From: Winogradskyella aurantia
GTDB taxonomy: Bacteria; Bacteroidota; Bacteroidia; Flavobacteriales; Flavobacteriaceae
NCBI RefSeq assembly: GCF_002266855.1
Contig: NZ_NGJN01000007.1
Location: forward strand, 1-64,000
Reading direction: 5' to 3'
Length of the DNA: 64,000 nucleotides
Within the stretch, counting starts at the first letter, position 1. The number at the start of each line of letters is the position of its first letter. This document shows, in pieces, positions 10,006 to 19,452 of this stretch. Below the pieces are notes generated by a model, which saw only the letters and a program-made list of their open reading frames with translations, made no database searches and was not told the DNA's origin. A program made the translations under genes and the position numbers.

Positions 10006-10602
10006 TTGAAAAAACAATTCTCAGATTTTTATTTGGAGTGTGGTACAGATGAAGCCGGGCGAGGTTGCCTGGCAGGTCCTGTTACAGCTGCCGCTGTAAT
10101 ACTGCCTATGGACTTTAAAAGCGATTTGCTGAACGACTCAAAGCTTCTTTCAAAAAATAAAAGGGATTTCTTGAAAACTATTATTGAAGCAGAGGCAGTT
10201 TCCTTTGGAGTGTCCAATGTTTTTGAAACGGAGATTGATTCCATAAATATCCTCAACGCATCCATCAAAGCTATGCAAGTTTCCATTTCCAAAATGGCAA
10301 CGACACCTGAATTTATTATCGTAGACGGAAATAAATTCAAACCTTATAAAGATATACCCCATAAAACCATAGTTAAAGGAGATCGCAAGTATTTGAACAT
10401 TGCAGCCGCCTCTGTTTTGGCTAAAACCTATCGCGATGCATACATGGAAAAAATACATGACGAATATCCGATGTACAATTGGAAACAAAACAAAGGCTAT
10501 CCTACAAAAGAGCACAGAAGAGCCATTGCCAAATTTGGTGCTACCAAATATCATAGACAAACCTTTAGATTATTGCCAGAGCAATACAAATTGGATTTAT
10601 AA
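10006..10602 (+). CDS. rnhB: Ribonuclease HII
   Basis: Removes RNA from RNA-DNA hybrids and excises misincorporated ribonucleotides. At 198 residues it is of usual size. The four carboxylates are visible: Asp15 and Glu16 in GTDEAGRG, Asp107 in IIVDGNK and Asp144 in AKTYRDAYM. The start is TTG at 10006; no in-frame ATG precedes the catalytic DEAGRG motif. The next gene begins 32 bases later in the same direction, so the two may be co-transcribed. It diverges from the susCD operon. Confidence 0.97.
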   Translation: MKKQFSDFYLECGTDEAGRGCLAGPVTAAAVILPMDFKSDLLNDSKLLSKNKRDFLKTIIEAEAVSFGVSNVFETEIDSINILNASIKAMQVSISKMATTPEFIIVDGNKFKPYKDIPHKTIVKGDRKYLNIAAASVLAKTYRDAYMEKIHDEYPMYNWKQNKGYPTKEHRRAIAKFGATKYHRQTFRLLPEQYKLDL

Positions 10603-10634
10603 CTTTCTATATTTGTAAGCAGATATCACCCTCA

Positions 10635-13010
10635 ATGAAACGACATTATATTTTAATTTTTTTATTTGCTGTGGTGCAAGCCTGCACTAACACCTACAAC
10701 GATTATACGCAGGCCCAAGATCTTATTCCCTCAAATTCTGTTGCCGTATATAAAATAGATGAGCTCAAGGATTTTTTAAATGGTGGCGCAGATAATGAAA
10801 TATTAAACCTACTTTTTAAGGAAGATATTACGGATGCGAAAGCCTTGATAAAACATCTTAATACAACTGCTCCTATTTACATAGCGCTTTCCAAAGAAAA
10901 AGACAGTTCATACAATTATCTCATCATTACGGAGAACAAACCTGAATTATTAGTCTTGGACTCTTTAGTCCAACGGTCATCAGAACCTATTGGCAAAGGG
11001 GATATTATTAAAACCGTAATGGATTCAACACGTCAATTTTACAAATCGACGAAACGGTTCTTTGTTGCTTCTAACAATATAGATGTCTTAAACAACCTAA
11101 ACCCTAGCCCAGAAAACGAAAAACTTAAAAGGGTCATGGCGACCACCAGCGATGATCTCGTTTTATCATTAGGTTTTGAAAACGGCTTAGAGAATTATTC
11201 AAAACTTTTTTTATCTGACTTGGACTCCCGAAGTAATTCTGACAATTACAGCGCCTTGGATATTCAATATCTCGATGAAGGTATAATATATAATGGTGTA
11301 GTAACGGGCAATGATTCTATCTCATCTTTTATTGATTGCTTTAAGGGTACGGTGCCACAAAAAATCCACGCTCTGGAAATAGCACCCTCAACAACCTCCT
11401 CTTTAACTAGCTTAACATTTGATGACTATTCCATTTTTGAGACCAATAGAAAAAAGCTGCTTAACGATTCTACGGAGACGAAGACAGATTCCTTCCTTGA
11501 TTACACCAACGAAATTGCACTCACGGAAAATGCCGTTTTTATCTATAGTCTTGACCCAAATTTAATTATAGAATCCATCAACGAAAAGGAAATTGTTGAC
11601 ACCTTTAGAGAAATCGATATGTTTAGTTTTCCTCAAACCAACTATTTTACTAATAAGTTTCAACCTTATACAAAAAGTATCGATGTTTCGTTTTTTGCGG
11701 CTTACAAGAATTTCGTAGTGTTCACAGAATCTACAGACCATCTTAAAACCATACTATCAAGTGCGCTTAACAATAATACATTAGCAAATTTAGACGCCTT
11801 TAAGAACATTAGCCAAAACCTAAGTGATGAAGCCTCCTTGTTTGTTTTTAAAAACACAGAGGCCTTATCACAGATTTTACATGCTGAACTAAAGGGTTAC
11901 AAAGCCAACGTAGTTCAGTTAAGCTATGAAGATAATTTTGCGTATCTGAATGGCGTTATTAAAAAATATAAAAAGAGAGCCAAAAGCAATACGGTAACTG
12001 AAGCCTTCTCTACTGACATAGGTGCGCCCATAATGTCTCTGCCACAAACCGTTAAAAATCATATCACCAAGGGGCATGACATTGCTGTACAAGATATTGA
12101 GAATAACCTTTATTTAATTTCGAGTTCGGGTAAGGTTCTTTGGAAGAAAAAATTACAAGGAAGCATAATTGGTACCATAGAGCAAATAGACATGTATAAA
12201 AATGGCCGTCTTCAATTAGCGTTTGCCACTGAAAAAAGAGTATACGTGCTAGATCGCAATGGAAAGGATGTGGATCCGTTCCCAATTAAATTTAATGATA
12301 AAATTACCCAACCCCTATCTGTATTTGATTATGATAGTACTAAAAATTACAGGTTATTGGTGACACAGGATGATGATCTGTTGATGTACGATGCCAAAGG
12401 AAATAGGGTCAAAGGATTTGATTATACAGGGAATAAGAACACGATTACGTCCCAACCAAAACACTTTAGAATAGGCGCTAAGGATTACATCGCCTTCAAA
12501 TCTGGTAAAACCCTAAGAATTCTTAACAGACAAGGAAACACGAGAATAAGGGTAGACAAAAGCATTAATTTTTCAGATAATGAGGTGTTCCTTTACCAAA
12601 GCAAATTCACTTCATCAAATACCTTGGGGCAACTTGTGCAAGTAGACACCAAAGGAAGGGTAAGCACTACAGATCTCAGCTTACCTCCAGAGCATAAGCT
12701 AGAAACTACGAGTAAAACCTTGGTGTCAATGACTGAAAACACACTAAATATCAAATCAAGAACTATTGACTTGGATTACGGTGAGTACACTACCCCCAAA
12801 ATATTTTATTTGAACGATAAAATCTATGTAACGACCACAGACTTACAAGCAAAAAAGGTCTATTTATTTGACAGCCAGGCCGAATCTATTCCAGGTTTTC
12901 CTGTCTACGGAACATCGGCTGCAGAACTTCAAAAACTAGACAGAGATGGAGGGTTAGAGCTAATTACCCAAAGTGATGCTAAACATGTTATGGTTTACAA
13001 AGTAAATTAA
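10635..13010 (+). CDS. Large lipoprotein of unknown function with a C-terminal propeller-like region
   Basis: 791 residues with lipobox FAVVQAC (lipid Cys near 17). Residues 25-440 contain repeated segments of the kind IPSNSVAVYKIDEL and FVVFTESTDHLKTIL, similar to the DUF3352-type architecture of paired domains, though I am not certain of the family. Residues about 475-791 show repeated blades (NLYLISSSGKVLWKK, RVYVLDRNGKDVDPFP, LLMYDAKGNRVKGF, KVYLFDSQAESIPGFP) that look like a PQQ/WD-type beta-propeller. It follows rnhB closely, an arrangement I recall from other Flavobacteriaceae. An envelope role is likely; the precise function is unknown. Confidence 0.65.
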   Translation: MKRHYILIFLFAVVQACTNTYNDYTQAQDLIPSNSVAVYKIDELKDFLNGGADNEILNLLFKEDITDAKALIKHLNTTAPIYIALSKEKDSSYNYLIITENKPELLVLDSLVQRSSEPIGKGDIIKTVMDSTRQFYKSTKRFFVASNNIDVLNNLNPSPENEKLKRVMATTSDDLVLSLGFENGLENYSKLFLSDLDSRSNSDNYSALDIQYLDEGIIYNGVVTGNDSISSFIDCFKGTVPQKIHALEIAPSTTSSLTSLTFDDYSIFETNRKKLLNDSTETKTDSFLDYTNEIALTENAVFIYSLDPNLIIESINEKEIVDTFREIDMFSFPQTNYFTNKFQPYTKSIDVSFFAAYKNFVVFTESTDHLKTILSSALNNNTLANLDAFKNISQNLSDEASLFVFKNTEALSQILHAELKGYKANVVQLSYEDNFAYLNGVIKKYKKRAKSNTVTEAFSTDIGAPIMSLPQTVKNHITKGHDIAVQDIENNLYLISSSGKVLWKKKLQGSIIGTIEQIDMYKNGRLQLAFATEKRVYVLDRNGKDVDPFPIKFNDKITQPLSVFDYDSTKNYRLLVTQDDDLLMYDAKGNRVKGFDYTGNKNTITSQPKHFRIGAKDYIAFKSGKTLRILNRQGNTRIRVDKSINFSDNEVFLYQSKFTSSNTLGQLVQVDTKGRVSTTDLSLPPEHKLETTSKTLVSMTENTLNIKSRTIDLDYGEYTTPKIFYLNDKIYVTTTDLQAKKVYLFDSQAESIPGFPVYGTSAAELQKLDRDGGLELITQSDAKHVMVYKVN

Positions 13011-13104
13011 ATAGCTATCCATTTTGGCATTTTCTTTTGATTGTCAAAAGTTATTGTTAATTTTATAGAGCTATTAATATAGAGCTATTAATCAAATACT
13101 TACA

Positions 13105-14649
13105 ATGAAACCATATCTTTTTCACAAGCGAGAAACCGTATTACTTACTCTATTTTTTAGCCTTTTAATTATCCCGAGACTAGAGGCACAAACCAAGAAA
13201 CTAAAACGCCCAAGAGGCAAGGTTGGCATCTCTAGTGTAGATAATTTTGTACAAGAGTCGTTTGACCTGTATGACAAAGTCTATAAATACGATGGTTATG
13301 CTGCCGCTGGCAAATCCTTAGATGATGAAGATATTGATGTGCTAGAGGACGGCATTGAAGACGTAACGCGACTTACCGAAAGCACACCTGATATTCTGAA
13401 CGATTTAGATGGGGCAGGAATGATTAAGCAAGGTAAAGCAACCCTACAAATCAATCGTGCGAAAAAAGCACTGGAATACAGTGTCACAACAGCCAAAGCA
13501 CTGCTATTAGGAGAACGCGAGTCTCAATCTGAAGAGTCTCCAGATGAGGAAGGAGAATTAGATAAGGATTCCGAAGGGGACACCAACGATGACCAAGATC
13601 AAGGTGAAAATGAAAAAGGTGATATTTCTGATAACATGGAAGTATATAGCAAATTTGATTTTGTGCCTGGAGACGAGCTTATTTTCTTTGATGACTTTTC
13701 ACAAGATTTTATTGGGGATTTTCCAAGTAAGTGGAACACCAATGGTTCAGGAGAAGTAGTGAGACTCAGTAAGGTTGAGGGTAATTGGTTTGAACCCAAA
13801 CCCGGTTATGACATTTACTATATACCGGATGTAAAAAGCCTCCCTGAAGATTATACCATTGAGTTTGATATACTCTCATCAGGTTTGTCCCGCGAGACCA
13901 AATCCACTGCAGCCCTACAAATCATACTGAGTGATGCCGATAATTTTGATGAGGGCGAAGACAACTTTGTATACATTACGCTACCCTTTGGCCAGTACTC
14001 ACCTTTCGATATTCGCACCTACAACTATTTTGATAATGAAAACACCATTAAGTCACGAATTAAAGCCGATATAAGAAATGAAGTTAAAAACCAACCACAT
14101 GTCGCTATTTCCGTTACCAAACAGCGGTTTAGACTGTGGATAAATCAAGAAAAATATATCGATATCCCACGGTTTATAGAAAAGCCAGAGACGCTTAACT
14201 ATATTAAAATAAACGTTAATAACCTTAAAATTGGTGAGGAACGTATTTTTATCAAAAATCTAAAGGTAGCGAAGGGTGGTGTAGATTTAAGACGACAACT
14301 ACTTTCTGAAGGTAAGGTTTCCACCAACGGTATTTTATTTGATTCTGGCTCTGCCAATATACAACCGCAGTCTTTGGGCATAGTACGACAAATCTCCCAA
14401 GTTTTAATGCAAGACAACAGCATAAGATTGAATATTATTGGCCATACGGATTCCGATGGTACGGATGAGGCCAATTTGGAGCTATCAAAAGCCCGCGCTG
14501 CTGCTGTAAAAGAGGCTTTGGTCAACATTTTTGATATTTCGCCAGATAGACTGACTACGGACGGTAAAGGGGAATCCCAACCTGTTGGTGACAACAGCAC
14601 GGCGGACGGCAAAGCACAAAACCGACGTGTGGAATTTATAAAGATATAA
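13105..14649 (+). CDS. OmpA family outer-membrane/peptidoglycan-binding protein
   Basis: 514 residues with a signal peptide (cleavage after EAQ near 28). A highly acidic low-complexity segment (about 138-170, rich in E, D, S and G) separates an N-terminal helical part from a beta-rich central domain (about 185-395) that resembles a concanavalin-like lectin fold. The C-terminal OmpA domain (about 408-514) has ILFDSGSANIQPQS, the GHTDSDG loop, and the LSKARAAAVKEAL and NRRVEFIKI elements for binding peptidoglycan. It likely tethers the outer membrane or a surface module to the cell wall. It stands alone, with its own terminator. Confidence 0.88.
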   Translation: MKPYLFHKRETVLLTLFFSLLIIPRLEAQTKKLKRPRGKVGISSVDNFVQESFDLYDKVYKYDGYAAAGKSLDDEDIDVLEDGIEDVTRLTESTPDILNDLDGAGMIKQGKATLQINRAKKALEYSVTTAKALLLGERESQSEESPDEEGELDKDSEGDTNDDQDQGENEKGDISDNMEVYSKFDFVPGDELIFFDDFSQDFIGDFPSKWNTNGSGEVVRLSKVEGNWFEPKPGYDIYYIPDVKSLPEDYTIEFDILSSGLSRETKSTAALQIILSDADNFDEGEDNFVYITLPFGQYSPFDIRTYNYFDNENTIKSRIKADIRNEVKNQPHVAISVTKQRFRLWINQEKYIDIPRFIEKPETLNYIKINVNNLKIGEERIFIKNLKVAKGGVDLRRQLLSEGKVSTNGILFDSGSANIQPQSLGIVRQISQVLMQDNSIRLNIIGHTDSDGTDEANLELSKARAAAVKEALVNIFDISPDRLTTDGKGESQPVGDNSTADGKAQNRRVEFIKI

Positions 14650-14679
14650 CGATAACCCTATCACAAGACCCTGAATCTG

Positions 14680-14710
14680 AAAACACCAAATTTATTTTGG
14701 TGTTTTCTTT
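14680..14710 (+). terminator. Terminator after the OmpA-family gene
   Basis: The stem AAAACACCAAA (14680-14690) / TTTGGTGTTTT (14696-14706) is followed by CTTT, 30 bases after the OmpA stop codon. Confidence 0.7.
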
Positions 14711-14766
14711 AGTTTAAAGCCTTACCTTTTGTAGTATTGCAAAATATAAGTTTTCTTTTATCCAAA

Positions 14767-14793
14767 ACACCCCTAAAGTCTCCTTAAGGGAAC
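14767..14793 (+). repeat. Degenerate copy of the CCCCTAAAGTCCCCT palindromic repeat
   Basis: The segment starts ACACCCCTAAAGTC and continues as TCCTTAAGGGAAC; it matches the repeat of the DUF559 cassette (54563-54593) with a few substitutions that mostly keep the hairpin (TCCTTAAGGGA). It ends 10 bases before the ATG of the ndpA-like gene, so it sits in that gene's leader and could affect its expression. Confidence 0.7.
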
Positions 14794-14803
14794 CATTATA
14801 AAC

Positions 14804-15853
14804 ATGATAAAACGACAAAAAGCATCCCTAAAAAAATGTATTATCCATAAGGTTGGCAACAAGTTTAATGCTACCAAAAACGCCTTTTCAAACGCTACGG
14901 TCGATTTTGATGAAGCCACCTATAACCTCATGCTCCCTTATCTTTTAAAGCCTTTCGTAAGTGTTGCTGAGAGCTATCGTTTTCATCACCATAGCGATGT
15001 TGGCCTTAATGAAATCAATACCTACAGCGAACAACTCTTTAAAGATGAGGCAGACTTTGTAGAGGTTTCTAAACATATGGTCACCCACCTTTTTGAACAA
15101 AGCAATTCGGCACAAATTAAGACTGGTGATGTCCTAGTCTGCCATTTTGAGAACATTCAATACGAGGACTATTTCACCGACGCCATAGGCATCTATAAAA
15201 TTGAAAATAAAACGGCGTTTTTTCAAACCTATTTAGAAGGGAATAACTACGATATCTTGGTACAAAAAGGTATCCAAGCAAAAAAGGTAGACAAAGGCTG
15301 TTTGATCCTGAATACATCGGATATGGAAGGTAAAATTGTGTTTAGTGTAGATAATAATACTTACGACACACAATACTGGATAAAGAGCTTCTTAAACATC
15401 AAATATCCAGACGATAGCAACCAACATACTAAGAATTGCATTGAACTTTGCAGAGCGTTTTCTAAAGACATTTTACAACCCAATTTTGGTGGCCAAGGGC
15501 AGAGTAATTTCTTAGCGAAAACCGTTGATTTTTTCAAGGAAAATGAAATTGTAAATATTGAAACTTTTAAAGAAGAAGTCTTCGATGAAGAAGATCAAAT
15601 TCAACTCTTTGAGGATTACAAAAAAAGTTACGAATCAGAACACAAGGTTCTTATCAGAAATCAATTTGATGTTTCAGAAATTGCTCTTAAAAAACAAAAG
15701 CAAAAAATAAAGACCGAGATAAAGTTAGATACCAATATTCAGATAAAACTTGATGTAGACGCACCGGATGCCTCCGCAGAATATCTTGAACGTGGATATG
15801 ATGCTGAAAAGAAGATGCATTTTTATAAGGTGTTTTTTAATGCAGAATCCTAA
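14804..15853 (+). CDS. Nucleoid-associated protein (NdpA/YejK family)
   Basis: 349 residues, the usual size of the 37-kDa nucleoid-associated family. Recognisable features are the N-terminal IIHKVGNKFN segment, the YFTDAIGIYKIENK block and the basic C-terminal region before the strand KMHFYKVFFNAES. These proteins copurify with nucleoids; their exact role is poorly known. The gene is monocistronic, with a degenerate palindromic repeat in the leader just before the start codon. Confidence 0.85.
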   Translation: MIKRQKASLKKCIIHKVGNKFNATKNAFSNATVDFDEATYNLMLPYLLKPFVSVAESYRFHHHSDVGLNEINTYSEQLFKDEADFVEVSKHMVTHLFEQSNSAQIKTGDVLVCHFENIQYEDYFTDAIGIYKIENKTAFFQTYLEGNNYDILVQKGIQAKKVDKGCLILNTSDMEGKIVFSVDNNTYDTQYWIKSFLNIKYPDDSNQHTKNCIELCRAFSKDILQPNFGGQGQSNFLAKTVDFFKENEIVNIETFKEEVFDEEDQIQLFEDYKKSYESEHKVLIRNQFDVSEIALKKQKQKIKTEIKLDTNIQIKLDVDAPDASAEYLERGYDAEKKMHFYKVFFNAES

Positions 15854-16060
15854 GATTAGATTGGTATTAACCATAGGGACTTATCTGATATAAAATTTGA
15901 TCGGATTTGATAAAAAACGCTTCATTTGAAGGTTGAATATCCTGAACCCTTTGAGATTGAACACTCTCCATATACTGATGAAAATCACTTTCTATTTTAC
16001 TTTTTAACCGTACCTTTAAGGTGTAAGAAGTACGTATTTATAAACTATAAAGTCAAAATC

Positions 16061-16321
16061 ATGAGCCTAATATCAGAAAATGTTATTCCTGGAAAATATG
16101 GAAAGGTTTTTGGAACAGATGCCATAGAAAAAACTGATTTGGAACGGATTGAAAAGCTACTATATAGCATCGATGGCATTAAAAAAGTAATTATAAATTT
16201 TGATATCTATCCAAGAGAAATAACGGTACATACATCAAAATTAGTGCGTATTGAAGACATTGAAAACAAAATAAAGACCACCGGGAATCACCTTATCCCA
16301 AAGGGTCTATTTGAGCTTTGA
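16061..16321 (+). CDS. Small ferredoxin-fold (HMA-like) protein without metal-binding cysteines
   Basis: 86 residues from the ATG at 16061; an open frame continues upstream to 15926 but contains no start typical for this gene. The pattern VIPGKYGKVFG, then LERIEKLLYSIDGIKKVIINF and PREITVHTSKLVRIEDIENKIKTTG, matches a beta-alpha-beta-beta-alpha fold like heavy-metal-associated domains, but the usual CxxC is absent, so it probably does not carry copper. The 3' end overlaps the convergent lipB gene by 15 bases. Function unknown. Confidence 0.7.
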   Translation: MSLISENVIPGKYGKVFGTDAIEKTDLERIEKLLYSIDGIKKVIINFDIYPREITVHTSKLVRIEDIENKIKTTGNHLIPKGLFEL

Positions 16322-17035
16322 TATCTTTTTACTTCGTTGGTATATTTGAGCCTCGAACAGGTCTTCAAAGTGCTTTAAGATCTTTGTTTTTACTTCAGAT
16401 TCATCTACACTTTCTCGATCCAGCTCTGTATTTAAAGAGGTTACTCCCTTACCCCTTATACCACATGGAATTATATTGTCAAAATAGCCCAAATCGGCAT
16501 TGACATTTAAGGCAAAACCATGCATGGTAACCCAGCGGCTTGCCCTTACACCCATGGCGCAAATCTTTCGTGCAAAAGGTGTCCCGACATCTAACCAAAC
16601 CCCTGTTTCCCCTGGACTGCGCTCTGTTTCTAAGCCATATTCTGCCAAGGTTAAAATGATGACCTCTTCTAAAAACCGAAGGTACTTATGAATGTCCGTA
16701 AAAAAGTTGTCTAAATCTAAAATAGGATAGCCCACAATTTGCCCAGGACCGTGATAGGTAATGTCACCGCCCCTATTAATTTTGTAAAAGGTGGCACCTT
16801 TTGCCGTCAATTGATCTTCAGACAATAACAAATTAGCCAAATCTCCGCTTTTACCTAAGGTGTAGACGTGCGGATGTTCAACAAATAAAAAATGGTTATT
16901 GGTTTCTAAACCAGCATTCTCGCGCCTATTCTTTATTTTGGTATCTAAAATCGCCTTGAATAATTGCTCTTGGTAATCCCAGGTTTCCTTAAAATCCTTA
17001 GTCCCTAAATCTTCTAGTTGAACAGTTTTATTCAT
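16307..17035 (-). CDS. lipB: Octanoyl-[acyl-carrier protein]:protein octanoyltransferase
   Basis: Transfers octanoate from acyl-ACP to lipoyl domains (such as that of the E2 at 44280-45590), the first step of lipoate synthesis. The 242 residues show HPHVYTLGKSG, the RGGDITYHGPGQIVGYP signature, the KICAMGVRASRWVTMHG segment with the catalytic Lys, and IIPCGIRGKGVTSL with the nucleophilic Cys. It is transcribed alone or with the Pmp3-type mini-gene 17 bases upstream. Confidence 0.97.
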   Translation of the reverse strand: MNKTVQLEDLGTKDFKETWDYQEQLFKAILDTKIKNRRENAGLETNNHFLFVEHPHVYTLGKSGDLANLLLSEDQLTAKGATFYKINRGGDITYHGPGQIVGYPILDLDNFFTDIHKYLRFLEEVIILTLAEYGLETERSPGETGVWLDVGTPFARKICAMGVRASRWVTMHGFALNVNADLGYFDNIIPCGIRGKGVTSLNTELDRESVDESEVKTKILKHFEDLFEAQIYQRSKKISKLK

Positions 17036-17052
17036 AGGGCAAAGATAAGGAT

Positions 17053-17211
17053 TTATCGCTCAGGATTATTGAGAATAACCAATGCGGCGATAACTCCCGG
17101 AACCCAGCCACAGAGCCATAATAAAAAGGTTATAACAAAAGAACCGCAACCTTTATCGATAACGGCTAAAGGTGGGCAGAAAATAGAAAGTATAACGCGC
17201 CAGATACTCAT
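17053..17211 (-). CDS. YqaE/Pmp3 family small membrane protein
   Basis: A 52-residue protein too short for most gene callers. Translation begins MSIWRVILSIFCPPLAVIDK and ends LVILNNPER. It has the two hydrophobic helices and the FCPPLAV and GWVPGVIAA motifs diagnostic of the Pmp3/YqaE family of hydrophobic stress-related proteins. It lies 17 bases upstream of lipB on the same strand. Family members are linked to membrane potential and osmotic or cold stress; here the role is inferred from family only. Confidence 0.9.
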   Translation of the reverse strand: MSIWRVILSIFCPPLAVIDKGCGSFVITFLLWLCGWVPGVIAALVILNNPER

Positions 17212-17307
17212 TGATTTGTTTTTTGATTTGATGTAATTGTTGGACGTTGAAGTATTAAATTTGTTACAAGCTTTTTATTCAAAACTAAAATTACTTAGAT
17301 TCGTATC

Positions 17308-18360
17308 ATGCGATTGAAATTCGTCATACTGATTTTAGTAGTAACCAGTCTTTGCCATGCGCAGTATTCCTTTTCGGGATATATTAATACTGAGGAATGG
17401 CAGAATGAAGTTTATCTATCCATCGTTGAAGATTACAGGAAATTGTCCGGTGTCTATTCCGAACAAATCATCTCCAAAACTCTCGCTGATGAAACCGGCT
17501 TTTTTGAGTTTAAAGGCAATATTCTAGACGAAAAAAATCGTATTTATCGCATCCATGTCGACAAATGCTCAGAACTGCAACAGGATGTCAATCATTTTAA
17601 TGGTCATTGCAGCGATAGTGAGGCTTTATTATTTATCGCTAAGAATACGGATACCTTAAAACTTCCTTTTTCATTCGGTAATCAAGTGTTTTGTGCCATA
17701 GAGTCTAACAATCCCAAAGCTAACGTTTTCTTAAAAATTGATTCCTTGAAGCAGGATATGCGTTTCTCATATGGTGAATTTAGAAGCGAAGCTAATCGCA
17801 AACTCAATAATAAAAAATGGTTTAAAGCATTGCAATCTTATGGCAAAGCGCTATCAGAACCTTTGGCAGAGCTTTATGTCTATGCCTATTTATCAGACAG
17901 AGGCAATGATTTTCATAGCTATTACGCACAGGACTTAAAATCCAATCCCTATTATGATAATTTAAAAGATAGACTTAAGGCCATCTATCCTAATGCTAGC
18001 TATACAAAGCAATACATAAACGAACTAGAGGCAGACCGTTATATGTTAGGTGACTCCAAAAGTTCAGGAACCAGAATGCGCTTCTATGTACTTTTGCTGC
18101 TTGTGGTATCCGTCCTTTTTAATATCTGGCTACTTTATCGTAACTGGAAGCTCAAAACCACTACAACAAAGGATTTAAAATCAAAATTGTCGAAACAAGA
18201 ATGGGTGGTTTTGGAGCATTTGCTTCAGAACAAATCCAACAAAGCCATTGCCGAAGCGCTTTTTTTAAGTGTAAGTACCGTTAAAACACACATCCATAAT
18301 ATTTTCAAGAAGTTGAATGCACAATCTCGTGAAGATGTTAAATCCTTGTTTAATAGATAG
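17308..18360 (+). CDS. Membrane-anchored LuxR-family transcriptional regulator
   Basis: 350 residues. A signal sequence (LVVTSLCHAQ) leads into an extracytoplasmic domain (about 20-250) with no family I recognise. A single membrane helix follows (about 258-276, FYVLLLLVVSVLFNIWLLY), then a cytoplasmic LuxR helix-turn-helix (about 290-348: LSKQEWVVLEHLLQNKSNKAIAEALFLS then VKTHIHNIFKKLNAQSR). It looks like a one-component sensor that binds DNA from the membrane. There is no receiver or kinase domain. The adjacent downstream thioredoxin-like gene is a plausible target. Confidence 0.85.
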   Translation: MRLKFVILILVVTSLCHAQYSFSGYINTEEWQNEVYLSIVEDYRKLSGVYSEQIISKTLADETGFFEFKGNILDEKNRIYRIHVDKCSELQQDVNHFNGHCSDSEALLFIAKNTDTLKLPFSFGNQVFCAIESNNPKANVFLKIDSLKQDMRFSYGEFRSEANRKLNNKKWFKALQSYGKALSEPLAELYVYAYLSDRGNDFHSYYAQDLKSNPYYDNLKDRLKAIYPNASYTKQYINELEADRYMLGDSKSSGTRMRFYVLLLLVVSVLFNIWLLYRNWKLKTTTTKDLKSKLSKQEWVVLEHLLQNKSNKAIAEALFLSVSTVKTHIHNIFKKLNAQSREDVKSLFNR

Positions 18361-18470
18361 TTGAAAAATTCAACCTAGGTACTAGTACCTAATTCCACCC
18401 TCCCAATTTTAGAATTCAATCCTATTACCCTGATGTTTGTTTTCATATTAATCACTCAAAACCAATTATT

Positions 18471-19361
18471 ATGAAAACAAATGTAAGTAGTACAGTATTC
18501 GCGCTGATTATCAGCTTTTTTTCACAAGCACAAAGTCTGAATACCCAACTAAGGGATACTGAACAACAGCCCCATTTATTAGGAGAAATAAACAAATCTG
18601 ATTTGGAAAATGGCAGTTACGGTATTTGGTTCTTAAAGAATTACAAGGCCTATAAACCTGACTCTAAAATTATTGAAACCCTTAAAAGTGATTTAAAAGG
18701 TTACACCCTTAAATTGTTTATGGGCACCTGGTGTGGTGACAGCAAACGCGAAGTTCCTATACTTTATAAAGTTCTAGATCAGGCAGAATTTCCGCAAGAC
18801 CAACTCATTGCAATCGCACTAAGCAATGCAGCTAATATGTATAAACAAAGTCCTCAACACGAAGAGGCAGGTCTTAATATCCATCGTGTGCCGACACTCA
18901 TTATATATCAAAATGGCAAGGAAATTAACCGTATTGTAGAGGAGCCCGTCGAAAGTTTTGAAAAAGACCTACTTAACATTATTCAAGGCAAAAAATATGT
19001 TTCAAATTATAACATTGTCACGGTGGTCAACGACATCCTGAAGTACAACGGCGTTAAAGGATTAAAGCGAAAAGAAAAAACGCTTTTGAAAGATTTCTAC
19101 GGCAAGGTAAGCAGTATATACGCGCTCAATACCTATGGTCGTATCCTTTACACCACAAAAAGAACGGAAGACGCTTTGGCCGTTTTTGAATTAAACACCA
19201 AATTCTTCCCAGAAGAAGCCAGAACCTATATGACTTATGCCAATACATTAAAATCCAATGGCTATGAAAAACAAGCTATTAAAGTCTTAAAAAGTGCCAT
19301 TGCACGGCATCCCGAAAACCAAACTCTCGTTCAAAATCTGAAAATGATACGATCCAATTAA
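18471..19361 (+). CDS. Periplasmic thioredoxin-like protein with single active-site cysteine
   Basis: 296 residues with a signal peptide (FFSQAQ). A thioredoxin fold covers about 70-180 with FMGTWCGDSKREVP and the cis-proline segment RVPTLIIY. The second cysteine of the canonical CxxC is replaced by Ser (WCGDS), as in the Thioredoxin_9-like group, so simple disulfide exchange is unlikely. The C-terminal third (about 215-296, LNTYGRILYTTKRTEDALAVF and EARTYMTYANTLKSNG) resembles TPR repeats. It follows the membrane-anchored LuxR gene by 110 bases. Confidence 0.75.
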   Translation: MKTNVSSTVFALIISFFSQAQSLNTQLRDTEQQPHLLGEINKSDLENGSYGIWFLKNYKAYKPDSKIIETLKSDLKGYTLKLFMGTWCGDSKREVPILYKVLDQAEFPQDQLIAIALSNAANMYKQSPQHEEAGLNIHRVPTLIIYQNGKEINRIVEEPVESFEKDLLNIIQGKKYVSNYNIVTVVNDILKYNGVKGLKRKEKTLLKDFYGKVSSIYALNTYGRILYTTKRTEDALAVFELNTKFFPEEARTYMTYANTLKSNGYEKQAIKVLKSAIARHPENQTLVQNLKMIRSN

Positions 19362-19390
19362 ACCTGTGTGCACTCAGTATCAAGAATATT

Positions 19391-19432
19391 AAAAAAACCA
19401 ATGCCCGAAAGATAAAAAATCAACGGGCATTG
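19391..19432 (-). terminator. Terminator between convergent genes
   Basis: The perfect stem CAATGCCCG (19399-19407) / CGGGCATTG (19424-19432) is followed on the minus strand by seven Ts (complement of 19391-19397), so it ends the minus-strand gene that stops at 19453. Confidence 0.7.
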
Positions 19433-19452
19433 TAATTACTTTCCTTTTGTAC

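Noticed and set aside
13064..13092. Duplicated ATAGAGCTATTAAT segment before the OmpA-family gene
   Set aside because: A short direct repeat in an AT-rich leader without any further copies; not enough to call an operator.
15926..16060. N-terminal extension of the small HMA-like protein
   Set aside because: The added residues do not fit the fold, and the ATG at 16061 gives a clean start.
17018..17236. Plus-strand frame of 72 residues
   Set aside because: It is the antisense of the Pmp3-type mini-gene, which has a recognisable family signature on the minus strand.
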